From Paracamarosporium sp. OC-R06-R3 (taxonomy: Eukaryota; Ascomycota; Dothideomycetes; Pleosporales; Didymosphaeriaceae), in the NCBI GenBank assembly GCA_019828545.1, contig JACVRA010000157.1:1-64000 (forward strand): a stretch of DNA of 64,000 nucleotides. Reading direction: 5' to 3'. Below, piece by piece: positions 34,917-45,101 of the stretch. Within the stretch, counting starts at the first letter, position 1. Every line of letters begins with the position of its first letter. A program made the translations under genes and the position numbers. Under the pieces are notes generated by a model. It did no database searches. It worked only from the letters and a program-made list of their open reading frames with translations, and was not told the origin of the DNA.

Positions 34917-35693
34917 GATGAGAGAAACGAAAGATTAAAAGAAACTAATCAACAGGGCTATAACGAGTGACGAGTAAAAAAGGACAAGGGAAATGTACGT
35001 CCTTCAGACAGGAAGCCGACGAAGCCACGAAGCGGGACATGGCGGGTATTTGAAGCTGCACGACACTAGTGCGCCAGCCAGTTCTTGGTGTACGGGACTC
35101 TTCTTGCATGTGGATCTCTCAAGAAACGCCAACCTTCCGTAGGAGTCTGGTGTTGTCGGAGGGCCAAGCGCTCAGGTATTGGCGGCGTGCAGTCTAGCGG
35201 AGCGGATGTGTGGCCAAGACTTCCAAGACCTTGTGGGACCCCGGGATAATAGATGAGTGACGGGTGCGAATTGCGCCTAGCCTTGGAAAGGGGCACATTT
35301 CTTGATTTGAGCGCCTCGCCAGGAATTTATTAACTCGCCTTCAACACAGCCTCGCTCGAACGCTTGATCGGCGCATCTGAAACTGATCGAGAAAGTTGGT
35401 GGTTAGGGACGCCGCGGAAGGACATCTGGACTAGTTGCATATGTTCACTTGGCGATTACGCGTATATGTATTGGAGGTGAGCGATTTTGGCAGGCGATTG
35501 GTAGGTATCCTTGGAATAAAGATCCAAGTAGGTCGTGTAATTGTTGAATGCGCGATATCCTACGTCACGTGTTCTGTTGATAACCATTGAATCTTCGACG
35601 CTTTACCAGTGCATGCATTCTGCGGCGTTGCACAACGCGCTGCAGATTCTGCTCACATGCCCAGACTCTTAATACGCCATGGCACAACTTTCC
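34917..35693. other. Intergenic region
   Basis: Promoter of the GH72 gene and 3' flank of the methyltransferase gene. No supported gene or repeat. Confidence 0.5.
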
Positions 35694-37778
35694 TTAGTCT
35701 CGCTTTTTGATCCCCACAACCACCAGGTTCCTCGGACTCAATGCGTAGTCAAATACTGGCTCCACCCACGCCGTATCTACCTCTTCTTGCTCCTTCAACC
35801 ACAGCCACCGATCAGTAACAATGATAGCTTCCACCACACCAGCACTGAATGCCATAAGACTCCACATTACACTCAACTCATGCTTCTTTTCCCTGTACTT
35901 CTCCTCATACCCCTCGATGTCCTCGTCCGTTAGCCCATCCATCTTCCCTTTGATAAACTCTGGATCAACCTCACAAAATGTGTTGGGGGTCGTAAGCTTC
36001 GTAATCGCCGCACGGACGTAGGACTTGAAGTCATTGTATGCAAATTTGCGCAGTGTGCCGATAGTGAGCGGTGTAGAGGTGCCGTCGGAGCTGAGGCCTG
36101 GTCCGCGCCCGTTAGGAGGCGTCCATGCGACTTTGCTGGTGTGACCGGAGGCCGAACCGCCAACTATGCTATCGGCGTCGACGGGTGCAGAGACGACGCC
36201 GCGATCGAGAAATATGCGTTGTAGGAGAGCACGGTAGAAGTGTCGCGAGAAGAAGAGCTCGCTATCGGTGCGGCCCCAGTTGAAAGGTGCTTGGACGGCC
36301 ATCATGCGGGATGTTATATTTAGCCGGACCCCTCTAGGCTGTTCGTTTTCAACAGTTCCTCCGTTGGTAGTCTGAAGTGGAGTGTGTGGGAGTGGGTAGG
36401 ATGCGAGTCTTTCCGACATTGGGAAGCCGTGAGGGTCAAAGGCATTCGCAGTCTTCTCAAGACGCGGGTGGTTTGGTCGAAGCGTAGGCAGTTTGTAGGT
36501 GGGTGGGCCGAGACGCTCTGTTACCAGGTTGTAACAACAGCCTACCATTGCTACGGCGGATACCGATGGATTGAGAAGAAGGGAACGAAGACCGTGATGG
36601 ACAAGGTTGCCGCATGAGTGAAGAGACATGACCATGGCATTGACGTTAGCAGGTTTTGGGACAACCGATAGATTGGTTGGTTCTTCAACGACGGTCGAAG
36701 TGGAGGTGTCCTCATTCTGGACGTGAGTGCTATCCAGGACCTGATCGATTACTGGGTTTAGGTCTCCATCTTTGATGATGTGTTCAACGTATTGCACGCT
36801 ACCTTGGCCTTCTGTGTAGACCTGCAGATTGGTAGTGACGGTCTTTGTGTTGGTACTGGTGTTCCCGTTGGATTGTACAATATCGCATCCCTCATCATCA
36901 CACTTGATCCCATTTGTTGTCGGTTTTTCCTCAGCTGCGAAAGGTTCAACAACAGGCGAGTTATCGTTCACTTTGGGGCCATCTCCATTTTGATCGATGT
37001 CCTTTGCTCCATTGGTAGGGCCGCCCAAACCCTTTAACCTGTTCTTCTTTCTTTTCTTATCTTGTTCAAACTCAGCCCGATACTTCTTCTTATTCACGTA
37101 CACAACCGGCTTCTCTACAAGCTTAGCCTTGACGTCCATTTTCTTCGCACCCTCGATATTATGTTGCCTACTTTCGACAGCGACAAGATGCTTAGAGTAT
37201 GGTGGAGCAGCCAGCGCTCGTCCTAGATAATTCTGTCCAGATCCAAAGTCGACAAGATGTGTAATCTCTCCTTTTCCGGAAGCTTTGATGTCCGCAGTCA
37301 ATCTGTCAATATAGCGAGCGAAGTTGTCCACTTCGTGCACCTTTTTAACTTTCATTCCTAGTGCTATGTGTCGTGCAATGCTCGCCTTCTCAGCCGCTGC
37401 AGGTGCCCCTGGCGGCGGAAATTCTCTAGCAAGCAGATGTTTACGAACATCTCTGACGTACTGCAGGAGGTCCTCCGGTGGTACTGGACCGTCACGCCAG
37501 GTTTGGTCTCCTTTGGGTTCATCGAACTGTCTTAGATCTTCTCGCATCAGGAGGTCTAAAATATCCATGATGTCGCGCCCTCGAAACCAGGTCCTCCATG
37601 ATTCTGGTAATATGGTGGCGTACAGGTCCGGTGACCTTGTGTAAAAATCCAAAATGTGCACGCCCCCACACAGCGTTTGGAGCATCCATGAGGTAGTTGC
37701 AAATTTCAGCAGTGACTCAACATATTCGTGCACGTCCGAAAACTCGGCGGGAAGAGGAAGAGGAGCCTCTGGTCCCAT
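35694..37778 (-). CDS. METTL25/RRNAD1-like methyltransferase-domain protein (694 aa)
   Basis: One frame from the ATG ending at 37778. Residues 174-190 hold the SAM-binding motif THLVDFGSGQNYLGRALAA. Downstream are HLVAVESRQHNIEGA and, after a long acidic insert, the family pattern VMSLHSCGNLVHHGLRSLL and AVAMVGCCYNLVTERL. This arrangement (domain split by a disordered insert, late HSCGNL and GCCYN) matches the METTL25/RRNAD1 family, related to a glutathione-S-transferase C-terminal-type methyltransferase. The substrate is not known with confidence. It is head-to-head with the Tlg1-like SNARE gene. Confidence 0.85.
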   Translation of the reverse strand: MGPEAPLPLPAEFSDVHEYVESLLKFATTSWMLQTLCGGVHILDFYTRSPDLYATILPESWRTWFRGRDIMDILDLLMREDLRQFDEPKGDQTWRDGPVPPEDLLQYVRDVRKHLLAREFPPPGAPAAAEKASIARHIALGMKVKKVHEVDNFARYIDRLTADIKASGKGEITHLVDFGSGQNYLGRALAAPPYSKHLVAVESRQHNIEGAKKMDVKAKLVEKPVVYVNKKKYRAEFEQDKKRKKNRLKGLGGPTNGAKDIDQNGDGPKVNDNSPVVEPFAAEEKPTTNGIKCDDEGCDIVQSNGNTSTNTKTVTTNLQVYTEGQGSVQYVEHIIKDGDLNPVIDQVLDSTHVQNEDTSTSTVVEEPTNLSVVPKPANVNAMVMSLHSCGNLVHHGLRSLLLNPSVSAVAMVGCCYNLVTERLGPPTYKLPTLRPNHPRLEKTANAFDPHGFPMSERLASYPLPHTPLQTTNGGTVENEQPRGVRLNITSRMMAVQAPFNWGRTDSELFFSRHFYRALLQRIFLDRGVVSAPVDADSIVGGSASGHTSKVAWTPPNGRGPGLSSDGTSTPLTIGTLRKFAYNDFKSYVRAAITKLTTPNTFCEVDPEFIKGKMDGLTDEDIEGYEEKYREKKHELSVMWSLMAFSAGVVEAIIVTDRWLWLKEQEEVDTAWVEPVFDYALSPRNLVVVGIKKRD

Positions 37779-38051
37779 GGTCTCAACCGTACTCGTCTGT
37801 CTGTATGGCGCTCTTGGTGCAATTGCAAGTCACAGGTCTGGACCGCATGAGGAAAGTTGTGGGTTGTGGAGGAGCCCATCGGAGTGAATTTTGACCAGAT
37901 GCCGACGGATGGTCCGTGCTCCAGCTCAGTGACTTGGGGACCTCTCGGCGTTAGCGGTGATGGTCAATCCACGTTACCACGCCCTCGTCTTCGATATACC
38001 CTTGATCTTGTTATTTGCTGCAGGCGTTCCGGTGTTGTTCCAATCAATATG
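37779..38051. promoter_or_regulatory. Bidirectional promoter, methyltransferase and SNARE genes
   Basis: 273 bp separate the two ATG codons of divergent genes. No specific site was assigned. Confidence 0.5.
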
Positions 38052-38831
38052 ATGTCCACATCGAATGACGAGGACCCGTTCCTGCAGGTGCAAGCGTAAG
38101 GCTCCGGCATTTGGCTACCTAGACACAGCTACTGATATGTGAGTAGAGACGTACTGTCTGCCTTGAACACGTGCCGACCGCTTTTCGCTTCGTACCGCCG
38201 CATACGATCGTCTGCTTCCTCGGCGAACTCACCCGAGCTGCGAGAAGCGCGCAATGAGCTCGAACAGACACTACAGGAACTAAGCCAGGATCTCGAGGAC
38301 CTTATCGCGAGCGTCAAGGCCGTCGAACACGACCCCTACCGCTTTGGGCTGGAGATTGATGAGGTTGAGCGACGGAGAAAGCTTGTCAAGGATGTGGGAG
38401 ACGAGATCGAGGATATGCGCGATGAGCTGCAGCGGACCGTCCAAGATGCGCAGAACAAAGGCAAAGCCGTCGTCAACGGAGATATGTTACCCGATCCGGA
38501 TTCCTTTGAAGACGAGGATGGATACGCGCAATTTGAGCAGGAAAGGCAGATGGAGCTGATGCACGAGCAGGACGAGCAGCTCGATGGCGTCTTCCGGACG
38601 GTTGGCAATCTGCGCCAACAAGCCGACGACATGGGTCGCGAGCTCGAAGAACAGGGCGACCTTCTGAACGATGTGGACAATGTCGCTGATAGAGTCGGCG
38701 GCAAGCTACAAACCGGCATCAGCAAGGTGGGCTGGGTTATCAAGAAGAACGAAGACCGCTGGTCGAGCTGCTGCATTGCAGTGCTCATATTCGTTCTCAT
38801 CCTACTTCTGGTCCTACTCCTTGTCCTCTAA
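38052..38831 (+). CDS. TLG1: Tlg1/syntaxin-6-type t-SNARE (242 aa)
   Basis: Two exons, 38052-38095 and 38147-38831, with a 51-bp intron that completes an Ala codon. The protein starts MSTSNDEDPFLQVQA and continues DVLSALNTCRPLFASY, the syntaxin-6 N-terminal three-helix bundle. A Qc-SNARE helix (MHEQDEQLDGVFRTVGNLRQ onward) has its central Gln in ELEEQGDLL. The tail is a single membrane anchor (CCIAVLIFVLILLLVLLLVL). It should act in endosome-to-Golgi membrane fusion. Starting the model at 38139 would lose the conserved first 15 residues. Confidence 0.92.
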
Positions 38832-39833
38832 ACAAATCCCCTGATCGCAACATTCACTCAAGGCTACGACTCTCGCAGTAGAGAGAGATTCACGGACACG
38901 TGACAGAACAAACACAACCATTGCTTATTTTGAAGCATGATTCAGTTGGCAGTCACCAAGAGTTTGGACATGACCGAAGGAATTGCGAGACGTTAACCAT
39001 GGAACGCACTGCATTCATGCGTCTCAACTAGAGCAATTCAGTTCGGATGCATCTTCTGCGGCGCAACGAAGCTAGCTACCGTGAAGGAGGAACGGATTGG
39101 ATTTCGTCGGCACAAGCAACCGAAGGTACAAGTAAGGGCCGAATGCCTCCCGGTGCCTGCGCCAACCGGCATAATTGAGAGGGGTCGCGGACCAGGGTAC
39201 ATGAGCCTATACAGCGATGCACGTGCTTCCTGGTAACCTGGAATGTACGTTCCGCGATGTGTGCGCGGTCTGGCGTAGGTATACCCACTACCCTTCTAAC
39301 ATCGACGACCATCGCAATGCGATATTTCGTGTCATTTGAATCGGGCTTGGTTGGAAAGATCGATTACAGTAGTAGAGCTTACATCAATGCGAAACGGATT
39401 AGATGTTTCCAGCGGCGCCGCAGCCACCTCTACCCTGTCGGTCTGAGACTCCCTTTCGTCCAACATTTGCAACTTCTCCCTTGCGCGCGTCATTGAACTG
39501 GATGTGCGTTGACTTTATTTTGGTAATCTCAGCCGCTGGGGTGCTATAAACATGTCGTTTCCCTCTGAGACGTTGCCAGTAAGAGGCCATTTTCAGGCTC
39601 AATTCCAGAGCTGGTACCGACCTGACACTGTCAGGCACCGGATGTCACCTTCACCTAGGCATCTCGCTCAATAGAACTCGCATTCCTCGACTTTGGCACT
39701 CTTTACCGGTGCATTCTTTTTTCGAGATGAGCCAGTCGACGCTCTTTTCGCTTTGTTGTCTGTCTTTCCTCCCCTTATGCACCACCCAATCGAGCTCTTC
39801 CATTTTGCTCCTAGCTGAAAACTCGGTCATTTG
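38832..39833. other. Intergenic region
   Basis: About 1 kb with no supported gene; short frames lack domains. The last 100 bp before 39834 are CT-rich, consistent with a 5' UTR. Confidence 0.5.
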
Positions 39834-41714
39834 ATGGCTGAGTCGCGAACTGGGCAGCTGCCTGTCAAACTGGAAGCTACGTCAGTGTCTGCCTTGGGTC
39901 GAGCTAGACTTCCTCGTCGCCAATGGACCCTACTCACCATTACCGTCCTTCTCAATGTCCTTTTCTTCAGCTCCTTGCTCTGCATCATTGTTCAGATATA
40001 TCAGCTTGCTTCTGATCCAGATGATACAACCATTATCGCGTCACAGGTTTTGACTTGGACTTCCGTGAGTTTCGAGCGACGCAGCTGCAAGCGTCTGCTG
40101 ACTTATTAGGCGCTTGCAACAATAGCCTACATTACCCTTCATAGTATCTTCTCTCTCAAGCAAAGAATATGGCGGCATCAAGGGCGACATCCATCCCGCG
40201 ACAAGAAAACTTCTTACATCGCGGTTCGCTTTGCCGGAACGCTATGTTCGTTATGGTTCTTGACTGACGGCTGGAACATGATTCTTGTGGCTCGACGACC
40301 GATATGCCTTCGTGAGGCCGGTGATCTTCGTAGTTGGGAGATAGGTAAAGTGTGTCAAGTAGGTCGAGTAGGCATTGCTTTTGCCATGATCGCTTTGTAC
40401 GTCTTCTCTCATGCAAACATGCTTTTTTGCTAACGGATCGATAGAATAGCTTCGTGCGCATTGTTTGGCATGATTGCAACGACCAGGCGGCCATTCGAAG
40501 CGCATCTACTGAGTTACAAATTAACACCATCTGCCCCTACACCAACAGCGACACCCAGCGGTTCCCCTAGGCTTTCACCTTACCATAGTGCATCAGAAGG
40601 TTATCGCAGAAGAGGAATATCCTTTTCTACGTATCAGAGTACGATTTCAAACAGATCTAACACGGACGTGGATACGCTTGATCTAAACTCAACTTCTGCC
40701 ACAGACGGCATCGTAGCACCTACCCCGATTCATTCTCTCGGCTTGGGCATTTTTACTTCGCATGCTCAACCACCACCACTCCCTGCAGCTTACGCAATAC
40801 CGTCCTGTGTCCCCTCAGCCGAGTCTTTGCCGCCCCTCTTCCAGCCAACGCTATCTGCTCCGCACCTTCCGCTCCCAGCTCGGAAGTCGATCGTTGCCAC
40901 ACCAGCAGGCTTTGTACCGATGTCAATTCCGGCCGAATACTTTACATATAATTGGCGTGCCGTTCATCCTTCGGCTCCTTCACCGCTGGCCCTTGCAGCT
41001 TTACGTTCTCACTCGCGATCTTATTCGCACATACCTCTCGCGAATGCCTACCAGAACTACCCGTATCGTGGCCACTACGCACGATCTTCGGTATCGCTGA
41101 CACGCCCCCATCGTCTTAGCACCCACGCGCCTGCGAGCAGTGTGGGGTGGAGCTCGCGCAGTGATTCCGCTAGTCCGGACAAGAGTGCTGATAGTAACGA
41201 CGGAACTGAACGGGGGATCACACCAGGCGAGATTGTGAATGCTATACTGGATAAGACGAGTGTTTCTGGGATGGGTGTTTCGAGAGCACCAGAGAAGCAT
41301 ACAAGGCATGCCAGTGCGCCTGATGCACGCGCCGGGCTTCAGATGTCAAAGAAAGCGACGAAGACGAGATTGCAGCCCCAAAATGGAAAAGAGAAGGCAG
41401 TTCCTATGCTGCCAAGCATGTTTGACGATGACAAGATCATGAGGAGTCAGAAGCACGAAGAGCGCAAATTAACTATCGACCCAACTCTACCGGTGCGGAA
41501 AATGCACTCTGAGGACCACATTCGGTCTTCAGCCCGGGCGAAAGCGGCCACCAAAGCCGCCCCGAATGCCCTTCGTGGGTCGCCGTCGCCGGCTCTGCCA
41601 AAGAACAATGGGGGTAAGACGCCCGCCGCCAACGTATTGGGACCGAGCAAGAAGGTAAACCTCAAGTTCGAGGAGGTGAAGAACAAACCGTTGCCGAAGA
41701 TTGCGGCTCTGTGA
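39834..41714 (+). CDS. Four-TM membrane protein with a long disordered tail (595 aa)
   Basis: Three exons, 39834-40064, 40110-40396 and 40445-41714, with GTGAGT and GTACGT donors. The start is the ATG at 39834. Four hydrophobic segments lie at about 31-55, 65-90, 108-130 and 155-180, including TLLTITVLLNVLFFSSLLCI and GIAFAMIALIASCALFGMI. A Ser/Pro-rich cytosolic tail of about 400 residues follows, with short motifs (EYFTYNWRAVHPS, RGITPGEIVNAILD) that may be conserved. The four-span layout recalls MARVEL/tetraspan-like fungal proteins, but I cannot assign a family. Confidence 0.75.
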
Positions 41715-42519
41715 TCTCGAAGTCTTCTCAACTTAGCAGGTGCGTGGATTGTATGATAGGTACATTCGTCATGGCTTCTTGGTGGATAGATCGCGAGTGA
41801 TAATAGTTTAGCAAGGGAAAATACAATGAGCAAGAGTGTTTAATTGAGAGTTTCATGACCCGAAGATCGGGCATCGCCTGTAGCAAGACTATCAAGGTCC
41901 ATTGTTTCCCTCACAATATTACATTCCTATATTGTAGCTACTTCTACATCGGACTCTGTCCACAGAGTTGAGTAATCATCTTCCACAGCGATTCGGACAC
42001 GGCCGAATTTTATCCCACTCTCCGTCCACAAGTGCATAACGTTAACCCCCAGCCACGGCGAAACCATACCTCAGAATAGTAAGTGAGGAGACTCGCCCAG
42101 CCCGTTAGTAAGCGGAAACCAACGAATTGTACCAAAACGTCCGACGCGGCCTAGCGTGAGGCGGCAAGCCAAGAAAGTGCACTTGTTTTCGCACGAGAAA
42201 GTGTAGCCGCGAGTCCGATTGGGGCTAGTTGCTGTGTGGAGTTATCGGCTTTAGAGGGGCTTGAGGGGCTTTAGGGACCTAAGGCGTAACGGGGCGGGAC
42301 AATGTGGGGAGGGTGTGAGTGTATCGGCATGGTTACTCGTATTTTCCGCAGGCGAGGAGGGCAGAGGCGGTGGTGGGGTGGGTATATCTGTCGTGCTTGC
42401 TGCTCATTCTTTGTATATTAAGCACGCCATTGACACGAAACTCCCTGTCCTCTTTCTCTATATATTTCTCCTGTCTTGTCAATTGATCACCCAGCCCCTC
42501 AAGAGAAACTCTACATAAA
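41715..42519. other. Intergenic region with stress-type elements
   Basis: 805 bp without a supported gene. Two AGGGG elements lie at 42255-42259 and 42264-42268, and a TATATA run lies about 55 bp before the next ATG. Confidence 0.5.
42255..42268 (+). promoter_or_regulatory. Paired AGGGG (STRE-like) elements
   Basis: Two AGGGG pentamers nine bases apart, about 250 bp upstream of the aldo-keto reductase. AGGGG is the stress response element of Msn2/4-type zinc fingers. It is short, so chance occurrence is likely. Confidence 0.35.
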
Positions 42520-43476
42520 ATGTCCCAAATCACAGCCGTGTTCGGCGGCGGCTCCTTGCCTCAAGGCCCCTACGTCGATACCAAAGTACAAGCCGAGACC
42601 CTAGAGCTCCTCCTACAACACGGCGTGAAAACCATCGACACAGCGCGTCTCTACCCCGGCTCCGAGGAAGCAATCGGCCAGCATGCCTCCCGCACGAACT
42701 TCATCATCGACACCAAGCTCGAGGGCGGCTTCAAGCCGGGCAGCATCACCAAAGCCGGCGTCATCCACGACGTCGAAGAAAGTATCCAGCGCCTCAAAGT
42801 AGACCAAGTCGACATCTTGTACATCCACGCCCCGGACGACACAGTCGACGTCAATGAAACGCTCGCAGGCATAAACGAAGCCTACAAAAAAGGATGGTTC
42901 CGCCGCTTCGGGCTGTCAAACTTCACGCCGGAGCAAGTGCAAGAAATATATGACATTGCTTCTGCGAATGGCTACGTGAAGCCCTCCGTCTACCAGGGGA
43001 ACTACTCGTCCGTAGCGCGCCACCTGGAAACAATCCTGTTCCCCACGCTGCGCAAGCTGAACATAGCTTTCTACGCGTACTCGCCCCTCGCAGGCGGGTT
43101 CCTCACCAAGACCCCCGCAGACCTGGATGCCGGCGCAGGACGCTTCAACCCCCAGTTCCTCAACGGTATGTACTCCCGCCTCTACGACAAGCCGTCTCTG
43201 CGTAAGGGGCTGGACGAGTGGAACGCTGTTGCCGAGGCGGAAGGTGTGAGTAAAGCTGAGTTGGCGTATCGCTGGCTCGGGTACCATTCTGCTCTTAAGG
43301 TGGAGTTCGGCGATGCGGTTATCTTCGGGACGAGCAAGCCGAGTCAGATTGCGACGACGGTCGGGTGGTTGGCGAAGGGGGAGCTGAGTGCGAGTGCGGT
43401 GGAGAGGATCCAGGGGATTTGGGAGAGTGTCAAGGCGGATGCGCCGGTGGATAACTATGGGGCGAATAAGGTGTAG
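42520..43476 (+). CDS. Aldo-keto reductase, AKR7/aflatoxin-aldehyde-reductase-like (318 aa)
   Basis: One intronless frame starting MSQITAVFGGGSLPQG. The catalytic tetrad is in place: Asp and Tyr in IDTARLYPGSEE, Lys in IIDTKLEGG and His in DILYIHAPDD. It also has RFGLSNFTPEQVQEI, YQGNYSSVAR, AYSPLAGGFL and VIFGTSKPSQI (NADPH-binding), all in the order expected for an AKR barrel of about 320 residues. Likely a cytosolic NADPH-dependent aldehyde reductase used in detoxification. Codon use is strongly C-biased at third positions, suggesting good expression. Confidence 0.93.
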   Translation: MSQITAVFGGGSLPQGPYVDTKVQAETLELLLQHGVKTIDTARLYPGSEEAIGQHASRTNFIIDTKLEGGFKPGSITKAGVIHDVEESIQRLKVDQVDILYIHAPDDTVDVNETLAGINEAYKKGWFRRFGLSNFTPEQVQEIYDIASANGYVKPSVYQGNYSSVARHLETILFPTLRKLNIAFYAYSPLAGGFLTKTPADLDAGAGRFNPQFLNGMYSRLYDKPSLRKGLDEWNAVAEAEGVSKAELAYRWLGYHSALKVEFGDAVIFGTSKPSQIATTVGWLAKGELSASAVERIQGIWESVKADAPVDNYGANKV

Positions 43477-44962
43477 GTGGCTTAGTCGGGGGTAGACGGG
43501 GTTGGTGGGTTTAAAAATAGACGGGTGAGCGGTGATGCCTGGTGGGATAGAGAAGCGACTAGACGTTTCTTCTTCTTTGGAGGTGAGGATTGACGATGAC
43601 GTTGCGTTGGTCCACATTAGCTGGGGCTTCTACTGTGGGAGGAAACCCATCCATCAATAGACAAGAAGTCATACATTAAATCAATCTATCACGATGGGCG
43701 TGCAAAGTATCCCAAGCCCCTACGTCTTACTCTGTCATCCTTCACACAGCTACTCTTGAACATTAACAGAGCGTAATGCTCAATTAGCCACGCGTGACCA
43801 ACGCGTATATCATGAGCGCTCCATTGTCCCGTTCAACTAACGTATCTAATATACAGTTCGATTGGTCTCACACGACACGCTATCTGTACACTTACCATAC
43901 GCAGTAAGCACCTACACCAAGTCATGAATAGTCTTTCCTCACTTAGTATTCACATCGAGATAGTTCCATCCAAGAAACACTCCACAATCCTCCTCAGCGC
44001 CAACCTCATCGAGTGTACTCTCAAGTCCAGCCTTCCCGTCTTACTTGAGGAGAAGCGGTTTCAATCCAACGCAAGTCCAATCTCCAAAGTCACCATATAA
44101 TTCTAATTTGGTATCACAACGTGTGCGTAGTCTGCGAGAATGCAAAGGGAATCACACTACCCTATGAATGCAGATGCTAAGCCCCTTCAGAGGCAACCGC
44201 AGTACTGCACAACTTAGGACATGTGCCCAATGTGGCCCGCAACGCCAGACATGTCCACGAAGCCGCCAGACGATGCGAGGACTCGGGAGAAGGCTCTGTT
44301 CCGGTCCATTTGAGTGGGATGGAAGGCCTACATGCAGATGCCAAAACACATCTGCATATCAGCACTAGTGCAAAGAGATATTTGCTGGCCCTCCCGCTGT
44401 CTCGCACCAAACACACGCTCCCGTCGCCGGCGGGACGGTGCAAGACGACACGAAACGCTCCGCGCGATCGGATTCTCTGCCATCAAGACAAAAAGTAGAA
44501 GCAGAAGCAGAAGCAGGTATGAAGACAAAGATAAATAGAAATGCCAATTCAAGTCATCACATCCACGCCGCAAACACCCAACCCCAACCTCTCCCTCTCC
44601 CTCTCCCACAAAAGCAAGCCACGTAAACAACCCAGCCCGTAAACAATCCAGCGAACCAGTCCAAAATGCGTGGCAAACAAGCGTGAGACGTACCATTCCA
44701 ATTCCGATTCCAGCGGAGAAAGAAAGGAGAATCCGCCTCTGCGGTGCACTCGACGCGCGATCAAGAACGCACGTCCTTTCTATGGAGAGAGATATATTAA
44801 GCCATGTGAAGCCGGGTATGATAAAGAGAGAAAGGTACATGAAGTAACTGATTTCTACGAAGACCTATCCTACCTCCCCAGTTCGGCGTATTCCCTCGCT
44901 ACCGTAGACACGCTTATACACCGTACTCCTACCGCCGCCCTCCCTTCCGATCTCTCTCCCCC

Positions 44963-45007
<45 letters not shown>

Positions 45008-45101
45008 GTCAGACCCAGAGTCATAAACAGACATCCAAACCCTCCCCCTACCATAAAACCAAAACAAGAGTCCTCCCATCCCATCTCATCTTACACCCCT
45101 C
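43477..45101. other. Intergenic region with microsatellite
   Basis: 1.6 kb between the reductase and the 3' end of the broken PKS. It contains AGAAGC repeats near 44500, CTCTCC-type runs near 44590 and the AC microsatellite. Frames across 44150-44840 on both strands are repeat shadows without domains. Confidence 0.5.
44967..45005. repeat. (AC)n microsatellite
   Basis: About 19 uninterrupted AC units. Confidence 0.95.

Noticed and set aside
44328..44840. 170-aa minus-strand frame with Leu-rich segments
   Set aside because: It arises from GAAGCA and CTCTCC simple repeats read in antisense; no conserved start or domain.
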